Positions 25,527 to 31,530 of a DNA stretch of 31,530 nt are shown here, in pieces. Where the stretch lies: assembly GCA_020687605.1 (NCBI GenBank), contig JAJEQY010000040.1, positions 1-31,530 on the forward strand. Direction: 5' to 3'. A program made the translations under genes and the position numbers. This stretch comes from Intestinimonas aquisgranensis. GTDB taxonomy: Bacteria; Bacillota; Clostridia; Oscillospirales; Oscillospiraceae. Positions within the stretch are counted from its first letter, which is position 1. Every line of letters begins with the position of its first letter. A model generated the notes under the pieces. It ran no database searches. It was not told where the DNA came from and saw only the letters and a list, made by a program, of their open reading frames with translations.

Positions 25527-26337
25527 TATCTTCAAAAGCTTCCTGAAGCCGGCGGTGGATCAGTACATATTTCCCGATATGGACGAGGTGACGGTGGAGG
25601 AACCGGAGGTGGAGGAGCCCCAGGCGCCCGTGGAGGAGCCGGAGGCAGACTCTGAAGGGGAAACTGCCAGCCCGGAGGAACGGGAGGAGCAGTCCAACGC
25701 CGCCTCCGTCATCAGCTTCGCCAAGGTCCAGGCGGATGAGATCCTGGCCGATGCCAAACGGCAGGGCGAGGCCCTCCTGGAGGAATACCGGAAACGGGCC
25801 GAGGAGGAGGCCGCCCAGGCCAGAGAGGACGCCAGAGAAGAAGGTTACCGCCAGGGCTATGGAGAAGGACTCCGAAAGGCTCAGGTGGAGGGCCAGAGCA
25901 AGCTGGAGGAGCAGGAGCGCCGTCAGGCCCAGGAGGTAAAGGACTTCCTGGAGCAGGCCTCCGCCGCCAGAGACGACATGCTGGAACAGACCCAGGAGGA
26001 GCTGCGGGATCTGAGCATTGCCATTGCAGAGAAGGTCATCCACATCAGCCTTAAGAGCAGTCAGGGCGTCATTGCCCGGATGATCCAGGTGGCCACCGAA
26101 AAGCTCAAGCGCCGTGAGTGGGTCCACATCTATGTGGGCGGCTGCGGCGCCAAGGAAGTGGCTCAGATCACGCCGGAACTCATGCGTTCCCTGGGCGGGC
26201 TCTCAGAGCACATCAAGATCATCCCCATGCAGGAGGATGAATCGGGCACCTGTATCATCGAGATGCCCGATGAGATCATCGACGCCAGCGCATCCACCCA
26301 GCTCCAGAACATCCGGGAGCTGCTGCGCCAGGGCTGA
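25519..26337 (+). CDS. fliH: Flagellar assembly protein FliH
   Basis: A 272-aa regulator of the FliI ATPase. It has an N-terminal acidic, Glu/Pro-rich region (about residues 20-60), a long coiled coil rich in Glu/Gln/Arg (about 70-165), and a FliH/YscL C-domain with LSIAIAEKVIHISL and the closing IIEMPDEIIDAS. The start is TTG at 25519, supported by AAAGGA at 9 bases; no ATG in this frame lies near. It overlaps fliG by 8 bp. Confidence 0.9.
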   Translation: MPNIFKSFLKPAVDQYIFPDMDEVTVEEPEVEEPQAPVEEPEADSEGETASPEEREEQSNAASVISFAKVQADEILADAKRQGEALLEEYRKRAEEEAAQAREDAREEGYRQGYGEGLRKAQVEGQSKLEEQERRQAQEVKDFLEQASAARDDMLEQTQEELRDLSIAIAEKVIHISLKSSQGVIARMIQVATEKLKRREWVHIYVGGCGAKEVAQITPELMRSLGGLSEHIKIIPMQEDESGTCIIEMPDEIIDASASTQLQNIRELLRQG

Positions 26338-26367
26338 ACAAACACACGGAGCAAGGGGGCGAGGGAG

Positions 26368-27669
26368 ATGTTCCAGAAGCTGATCCAGCAGGTCAAGGAG
26401 GCCGAAACCATCAGCTACACCGGAAAGATCGAGAACATCGTGGGCATGTCCATCGAGGCCTCCGGTGGCCGGGCGGCGGTTGGGGACATCTGCCAGATCT
26501 ATAACGGCAGCTCCGGCGGCCAGGTGATGGCCGAGGTGGTGGGCTTCAAGAACGACCACATCCTCCTCATGCCCTACTCCGACATGAGCGGCATCTCCGC
26601 CGGTAACTTTGTGCGGAACACGGGACGGCGTCTGAGCCTCAATATGGGCCCCTTCCTGAAGGGGCGGGTCATCAATGCTCTGGGCCAGCCCATTGACGGC
26701 AAGGGGCCATTTCCCGGCGGCACCCTCTTCTGTGTGGAGAACAACAACTACATCAATCCCATGACCCGCCCCCCCATCCGGGAACGGATGGAGTTCGGCG
26801 TAAAGGCCATCGACAGTATGCTCACCATCGGCAAGGGACAGCGTATCGGCATCTTCGCCGGCTCCGGCGTAGGCAAGAGTACCCTCATGGGCATGATCGC
26901 CAAGAACGTGAAGGCCGATATCAACGTCATCGCTCTGGTGGGCGAGCGTGGCCGTGAGGTGCTGGAGTTCATGGAGAAGGACCTGGGGCCCGAGGGCATG
27001 CGCCGGTCGGTGCTGGTGGTAGCCACCTCCGATCAGCCGGCCATGCTGCGCAAGCAGTGCCCGTCAGTGGCTACCGGTATCGCGGAATACTTCCGCGACC
27101 AGGGCTATGATGTGCTGCTGATGATGGACTCCCTCACCCGGTTCGCCATGGCCCAGCGGGAGATCGGTCTGGCGGTGGGTGAGCCTCCGGTGTCCCGGGG
27201 CTACACGCCCTCCATCTACGCCGAGCTGCCCAAGCTCCTGGAGCGCAGCGGAAACTTCCAAAAGGGCTCCATCACCGGCGTGTATACCGTACTGGTGGAG
27301 GGCGATGACACCAACGAACCCATCGCCGATACCGTCCGCGGTATCCTGGACGGCCACATCGTCCTCTCCCGAAAGCTGGCCAACAGCAGCCACTTTCCCG
27401 CCATTGACATCGGCGCCAGCATTTCCCGACTGATGGCTGACATCGTTTCCGATGAGCACAAACGACTGGCGGCTAAGATCCGGGACGTGATGGGCGTTTA
27501 TGAAAAAAACTCCGATCTGGTTTCCATCGGCGCCTACAAGGCGGGCACCAATCCCAAGCTGGACTACGCGCTGAGCAAGATCGACGGCATCAACGATTTC
27601 CTCACCCAGGGTGTGAATGAGGCCTTTACCTATGAGCAGGATCTGGAGATCATGCGAAAGCTGTTGTAA
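26368..27669 (+). CDS. fliI: Flagellum-specific export ATPase FliI
   Basis: A 433-aa F1-beta-like ATPase of the type III export apparatus. Walker A GSGVGKST is at residues ~165-172. Walker B (VLLMMDSLTRFAMAQ) and the following GEPPVSRGYTPS segment are typical of FliI. The GERGREVLEF motif is also present. Length is normal. GGGGGCGAGGGAG precedes the ATG. It lies 30 bp after fliH, which inhibits it, and 17 bp before fliJ. Confidence 0.96.
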   Translation: MFQKLIQQVKEAETISYTGKIENIVGMSIEASGGRAAVGDICQIYNGSSGGQVMAEVVGFKNDHILLMPYSDMSGISAGNFVRNTGRRLSLNMGPFLKGRVINALGQPIDGKGPFPGGTLFCVENNNYINPMTRPPIRERMEFGVKAIDSMLTIGKGQRIGIFAGSGVGKSTLMGMIAKNVKADINVIALVGERGREVLEFMEKDLGPEGMRRSVLVVATSDQPAMLRKQCPSVATGIAEYFRDQGYDVLLMMDSLTRFAMAQREIGLAVGEPPVSRGYTPSIYAELPKLLERSGNFQKGSITGVYTVLVEGDDTNEPIADTVRGILDGHIVLSRKLANSSHFPAIDIGASISRLMADIVSDEHKRLAAKIRDVMGVYEKNSDLVSIGAYKAGTNPKLDYALSKIDGINDFLTQGVNEAFTYEQDLEIMRKLL

Positions 27670-27686
27670 AGGAGACGGCGCAGAGA

Positions 27687-28136
27687 ATGAAAAAGTTTCA
27701 ATTTTCTTTGGATCATGTCTTGGATTATAAACAGCAGGTGCTGGAAGGGGTCCAGAACGAGCACGCCGTCCTCATGCAGCGGGTCCGTGGTCAGGAAGAG
27801 CTCCTTGAGGAGCTCCGGCAGCGGTATCAGGACTGCAACCGGGAGCTCCGGGAGGCGGAGGCAGTCGGGATCACGGTGGCCGAGGCCATGCGCATGGAGA
27901 GCGGGCTCCGGTTCTGGGAGAAGGAGATCGCGAAAAATGAGCGGCTCCTGGACCAGTACCGGAAGGAGGCCGAGGAGAAGCGCCGCCAGGTGGTGGCCGC
28001 CCGACAGGACACCGCTTCTCTGGAAAAGCTCAAGGACAAGAAGCACCTGGCCTATCGCCGGGAGGTCCAGAAGGGCGAGGAACAATTCATCGAGGAGCTG
28101 GTGGCCGCACGGCGTGTGGTGACGGCGGCCAGCTGA
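27687..28136 (+). CDS. fliJ: Flagellar export protein FliJ
   Basis: A 149-aa, almost entirely coiled-coil protein (runs of Glu, Arg, Gln, Lys and Leu). It begins KKFQFSLDHVLDYKQQ, the usual FliJ opening. It forms the stalk that links FliI to the export gate. Identification relies on the N-terminal motif, length and place after fliI. No ylxF-type (MotE chaperone) gene follows, unlike in Bacillus subtilis. Confidence 0.88.
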   Translation: MKKFQFSLDHVLDYKQQVLEGVQNEHAVLMQRVRGQEELLEELRQRYQDCNRELREAEAVGITVAEAMRMESGLRFWEKEIAKNERLLDQYRKEAEEKRRQVVAARQDTASLEKLKDKKHLAYRREVQKGEEQFIEELVAARRVVTAAS

Positions 28137-28167
28137 ATAGGACCAAACGTGAAAGGAGGTGAAAAAG

Positions 28168-29295
28168 ATGGATCAGAGTAATATGCTGCTTCAGATGGCC
28201 TATGCGGCAGTCCAATCCGCTCAAAGCACCCTTCCGCAGAGTTCTGTTGCAAAGAAAAGTGAAGGCGGGCAGGATTTCCGTACGCTGCTGGACGAGAAGC
28301 GGACATCGGTGGACGGACAGGAAGGACAGGATCCGGCAGAGAACAAGGATGAGCAGAAGACAGAGCTCTCTGAAGATGTGCTGGCCCAGGGGGCGGCACT
28401 GGCTCAAAACGTTGTGCTCCCCACAGCGGTGGTGATGACAGCCGGAGAGACGCAGCCCCAGACGGTGGATGCCGTGACGGCGCTCACGGTGGCGCCGGAG
28501 ACTGTCCAGGATGCACCGGTGGCGGCGCCGGAGGTGAATGCGGAGTCTGTGGTCATAGACATCCCGACGGAACAGCCGACGGAGCCGGTGGCGGAGACCC
28601 TGCCTGAGGGACCGGAAAAAGCGGTGGAAACGCCGGCTGATACCGGAGCGCCGGCGGCGGAGACCGTCTCCACGCCCCAGACAGAGCAAGGCAGCGCCTC
28701 CCAGAGCGAAGGGGAGAGCGGCAGCGAGGGCCGTCCGGCATCGGAGAACGGGAAGGACGTTCGGAGCAATGATTACGAGGTGCTGGTGTCCCAGTCCGGA
28801 ACGGTGGATCGGCCTGTGTTCCGGGAAAGTGCGGCAATGCCCCAGCGAGTGGGCGATGCCCAGGTACTGGACACCCAGTCCGGTGAACTGGAGGGTAAGC
28901 TGACCTCCATGATGACGGCATCCCTGGAGGACGGCGGACAGCGGCTGGAGATCAAACTCGCCCCGGAACACCTGGGCAATGTGGTGGTAGAGATGTCCCG
29001 CACACCGGAAGGGGTGCTCCACGTGGTGCTCCACACCGAGAGCGAGCAGGCGGCCAAGCTCCTGACCGAGCACGCCGATACCCTGGGTATGATGCTCCAG
29101 AGTGGTCAGCAGGGCGAAGTGCGGATCGAGGTTCAGCGGCCGGATCAAGGCGAGCAGCCCTGGCAGCAGCCCGACCAGAACGGTGGACAGAACGGTCAGG
29201 AGGGGCGGCAGCAGCAGGAGCAGCGCCGGCAGCACACCGACCCGGAAGTCTTTTTGCAGCAGCTTCGGCTGGGCTTGATCACAGCGGCCCAGTGA
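28168..29295 (+). CDS. fliK: Flagellar hook-length control protein FliK
   Basis: A 375-aa secreted molecular ruler. The N-terminal two thirds are low-complexity (Ala, Glu, Thr, Pro, Gly) as expected for the variable ruler part. The C-terminal Flg_hook domain (about residues 240-330) has RLEIKLAPEHLGNVVVEM and LHTESEQAAKLLTEHADTL. A Gln-rich tail follows. The ATG at 28168 follows AAAGGAGGTG at ideal spacing, so the upstream GTG at 28159 is rejected. It stands between fliJ and flgD as in other Firmicutes. Confidence 0.9.
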   Translation: MDQSNMLLQMAYAAVQSAQSTLPQSSVAKKSEGGQDFRTLLDEKRTSVDGQEGQDPAENKDEQKTELSEDVLAQGAALAQNVVLPTAVVMTAGETQPQTVDAVTALTVAPETVQDAPVAAPEVNAESVVIDIPTEQPTEPVAETLPEGPEKAVETPADTGAPAAETVSTPQTEQGSASQSEGESGSEGRPASENGKDVRSNDYEVLVSQSGTVDRPVFRESAAMPQRVGDAQVLDTQSGELEGKLTSMMTASLEDGGQRLEIKLAPEHLGNVVVEMSRTPEGVLHVVLHTESEQAAKLLTEHADTLGMMLQSGQQGEVRIEVQRPDQGEQPWQQPDQNGGQNGQEGRQQQEQRRQHTDPEVFLQQLRLGLITAAQ

Positions 29296-29312
29296 GAAAG
29301 GAATGACACACG

Positions 29313-29882
29313 ATGAGCAGTGATTTCATGCCCATGGCTCTGGACAGCCTGACCAACAGTGCCGCCTACGCGGCCAAGACCAGCGGGACGCCTACTGCGG
29401 ACGAGCTGGAGCGAATGGGCATCAATCTGGTTGATTCGGACAATGACATGGGACTTCAGTTTGATGATTTTCTTCAGCTGATGGTCCAGCAGCTCCAGAA
29501 TCAGACCATTGACAACACGGCGGACACCAGCGATATGCTCAACCAGCTGGTGCAGATGTCAACCGTGGAGATGCTCACCTCGGTGCAGGACAGCCTGGAG
29601 GCGCTGGTCAGTGCCAGCACCCTCAATTATGCAGCTTCGCTGGTGGGAAAAACGGTCACCGTGGGGCAGTACGATGAGGAGGGCAACATCCAGGAGATCG
29701 TGGGCACCGTTACCGGTACAGGAACCTATCAGGGCACACCGGTCATTTTTGTGGATGGTGAGATGTACGCCCTGAACGACATCATGGCGGTGGGCACTCT
29801 GCCCGATCTGCCGGAGCAGCCCGATGAGGGCACCGAAGGCGGCGACGAAGCTGCCGGGGAGGACGCGCAGAACGTCAGGTGA
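29313..29882 (+). CDS. flgD: Flagellar hook assembly protein FlgD
   Basis: A 189-aa hook-cap protein. The N-terminal part has the FlgD signature FDDFLQLMVQQLQNQT (about residues 50-65), then NQLVQMSTVEML, and SLVGKTVTVGQYDEEGN in the middle. The last ~25 residues are acidic and variable. It is secreted and needed for hook polymerisation. A GAAAGGAA element lies upstream. It falls between fliK and the flagellar operon protein gene. Confidence 0.9.
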   Translation: MSSDFMPMALDSLTNSAAYAAKTSGTPTADELERMGINLVDSDNDMGLQFDDFLQLMVQQLQNQTIDNTADTSDMLNQLVQMSTVEMLTSVQDSLEALVSASTLNYAASLVGKTVTVGQYDEEGNIQEIVGTVTGTGTYQGTPVIFVDGEMYALNDIMAVGTLPDLPEQPDEGTEGGDEAAGEDAQNVR

Positions 29883-29915
29883 GTGCAGCTGCCGAAGGAA
29901 GGCAGGTGACAGCGT

Positions 29916-30308
29916 GTGATTGACCGTATCGGGCGGATCCAGGGACTCCAGGGGGTCCAGGGCGGCACCTCCGCGGGAAAACAAGCGCCGGAAAAGACCG
30001 GCGGTGAGGCATTCGGCGCGGTGCTTCAGCGGGAGCTGGAGCGGACCGAACCCCGGCAGGTTGCTTTTTCCAAGCACGCCATGGCGCGGGCGGAGGAGCG
30101 CGGGATTGAGGTGACCGACACTCTGCTGGACCGGCTCACCGACTCGGTGGAGCGGGCCCAGGCCAAAGGGGCCACCAATATTCTGGCACTGGATCGCAGT
30201 CTGGCGTTTATCATCAACGTCCCAAACAGCCGGGTCATCACGACCATGTCCCAGGAAGAAATGAAAGAAAACATCTTTACCAACATTGACGGCGCCGTGA
30301 TCCTGTGA
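29916..30308 (+). CDS. Flagellar operon protein (TIGR02530 family)
   Basis: A 130-aa protein with the pattern of the Firmicutes 'flagellar operon protein' found between flgD and flgE: FSKHAMARAEERGIEV (about residues 49-64), LDRLTDSVERAQAKGA, then NILALDRSLAFIINVPNSRVITTM. The start is GTG at 29916. The N-terminus is Gly/Gln-rich. Biochemical role is not established; the conserved genomic place indicates hook assembly or regulation. Confidence 0.8.
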   Translation: MIDRIGRIQGLQGVQGGTSAGKQAPEKTGGEAFGAVLQRELERTEPRQVAFSKHAMARAEERGIEVTDTLLDRLTDSVERAQAKGATNILALDRSLAFIINVPNSRVITTMSQEEMKENIFTNIDGAVIL

Positions 30309-30407
30309 CGCACAGAGGGCAGGACCGACAGGATGCCCTGAGGAGGGTCCGAATGACCCATCCCCGGCGGCACGTCAGGTGGAAGAGCAAAAAAGGAGAT
30401 CATTCAA

Positions 30408-31487
30408 ATGGCTTTGACAGGAGCAATGAGTGCCGGTATTTCCGGACTAAAGGCACATATGGACGCCCTGACCGTGGTGGGCAACAATGTGGCCAACGTG
30501 AATACATACGGCTATAAGCCCGGCCGCGTTACCTTTAAAGAGAGCATTTATTCCACTCAGGCCGCCGGTTCCGACGGTACCGCCACCGTGGGCGGCACCA
30601 ACCCCCGCCAGACCGGTTATGGATGCAGTGTGGGAACCATTGATCTGGACATGTCCTCCATGAACGTGGAGTCCACCGGCAACGACGCCGACGTGGCCAT
30701 CCAGGGCGACGGCTTCTTCCTGGTGGGCGACAAGACCGGTGTGAGCATTGATAATCTGGACAGCCTTATGCTGACCCGTGTGGGCAAGTTCCGGATCGAC
30801 AACAACGGCTATCTCACGGACAACTACGGCAACATCGTCTACGGCTTTGCCGCCTGCAATATGGATGCCGACGGCAAGGCTGGCGAAGCCGGACTGAACG
30901 GCGATGGGTACAGCACTCAGCTGGTTCCCCTGCGTCTGCCTCTGGCGGCGTCGGAGGCAGATAAACCGACTGGGGCTGCGGTCGGCGACGCCATTTATCC
31001 CGGTGTGGATGATGCGACTGGGACAAACGTTTATGGAGATTATGCAAGCAATGGCTGTATCACCTACAACAGCCTGAGCATCGGCGCTGACGGCAAGGTG
31101 ACCTGCGTCAACGACAAGACCGGCGACCCTGTGACCATCGGCTACATCGCCATGGCCACCGTGCCCAACCCCGCTGGCCTCACCCACACCGAGGGGCCCT
31201 ACTACAAGGCTCTGGAGGGTGCCGGCAAAATGGCCATCAATACCGCCGGAGGTGCCCTGGCAGGCCAGTACCTCAACAACATGAATGCGGACGCTGACGG
31301 TGCATCCCTGGACACCATGCTGGGCAAGGGCTCTGATCTGCTCTCCGGCTTCCTGGAGCAGTCGGGCACCGACTTGGCCACCGAGTTTTCTAACATGATC
31401 ATCTACCAGCGCGGCTACCAGGCCAACACCCGCATCGTTACCGTTACCGACTCCATGCTGGAGGAACTGGTCAATATGAAGCGCTGA
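30408..31487 (+). CDS. flgE: Flagellar hook protein FlgE
   Basis: A 359-aa axial protein that forms the hook. The N-terminus has SGLKAHMDALTVVGNNVANVNTYGYK followed by the VAIQGDGFFLVGD segment; the C-terminus has EFSNMIIYQRGYQANTRIVTVTD, all standard for FlgE/FlgG-type proteins. Its position after flgD and length support FlgE rather than a rod protein. The ATG follows AAAAAAGGAG with 9-base spacing. The stop at 31485-31487 is present, so the gene is complete even though the contig ends 43 bases on. Confidence 0.92.
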   Translation: MALTGAMSAGISGLKAHMDALTVVGNNVANVNTYGYKPGRVTFKESIYSTQAAGSDGTATVGGTNPRQTGYGCSVGTIDLDMSSMNVESTGNDADVAIQGDGFFLVGDKTGVSIDNLDSLMLTRVGKFRIDNNGYLTDNYGNIVYGFAACNMDADGKAGEAGLNGDGYSTQLVPLRLPLAASEADKPTGAAVGDAIYPGVDDATGTNVYGDYASNGCITYNSLSIGADGKVTCVNDKTGDPVTIGYIAMATVPNPAGLTHTEGPYYKALEGAGKMAINTAGGALAGQYLNNMNADADGASLDTMLGKGSDLLSGFLEQSGTDLATEFSNMIIYQRGYQANTRIVTVTDSMLEELVNMKR

Positions 31488-31515
31488 TCCATGTGCGCCT
31501 GAACAACTAGGTCCC

Positions 31516-31530
31516 GGGGGGGGGGGGGGG
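31516..31530. other. Poly-G run at the end of the window
   Basis: Fifteen consecutive G residues close the sequence, directly after CCC. Nothing biological is recognised. It resembles a low-quality contig end. Confidence 0.6.

Noticed and set aside
1..31530. CRISPR arrays, tRNA or rRNA genes, insertion sequences, prophage genes
   Set aside because: No short regular repeats with spacers, tRNA-like cloverleaf, rRNA signature, transposase or integrase motif was recognised.

Overview
This window looks like a chromosomal segment of a motile, fairly GC-rich Clostridia/Oscillospiraceae-type Firmicute (for example a Flavonifractor, Oscillibacter or Lawsonibacter relative). That placement is an inference. 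It rests on the flagellar gene order flgB-flgC-fliE-fliF-fliG-fliH-fliI-fliJ-fliK-flgD-(flagellar operon protein)-flgE, the strong GGAGG-type ribosome binding sites, GTG/TTG starts, a FlhB-C-like/FliK-like pair of the YlqH/YlqG type, and SLH-anchored surface proteins.

Region 1 (53-5383, + strand) is a tightly packed six-gene operon that looks like a decoration or conjugation module. It encodes a TPR-like/sulfotransferase-like protein, an APS-kinase (CysC)-like kinase, a PHP phosphoesterase of the family that includes pAp phosphatases, an SDR oxidoreductase whose catalytic Ser aligns with Ala, a DUF2284 cysteine-rich metal-binding protein, and a LicC-like CTP:phospho-X cytidylyltransferase. 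A bidirectional terminator (5394-5439) closes it. Two readings compete: a PAPS-based sulfation set (make PAPS, use it, destroy pAp), or a CDP-linked headgroup pathway in which the CysC-like kinase acts on something other than APS.

Region 2 (5444-9981, - strand) is a chemotaxis operon, cheA-cheW-cheR-cheB in transcription order. It is preceded by a convincing SigD/FliA-type promoter (10021-10047).

Region 3 (10144-21180, + strand) encodes a FliK-like protein, an orphan FlhB C-terminal-domain protein, a PilZ c-di-GMP effector and two very large SLH surface proteins (1634 and 1211 aa). The first carries its SLH domains at the N-terminus and the second at the C-terminus. The second has six tandem repeats of about 117 aa. 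A stretch of more A/T-rich codon use (about 15000-18110) runs across the junction of the two surface-protein genes.

Region 4 (21181-21647) is a 467-bp AT-rich intergenic region. It holds a strong terminator, palindromes, overlapping SigA-like and SigD-like promoters, and a leader hairpin.

Region 5 (21648-31487, + strand) is the flagellar basal body/export/hook operon flgB through flgE. The window ends in a 15-base poly-G run that looks like a contig-end artefact.

Together the window encodes the rod base, MS-ring, switch, export ATPase and hook, the receptor-coupled kinase core, a c-di-GMP input and cell-surface layers. The first operon may modify a surface or flagellar glycan.
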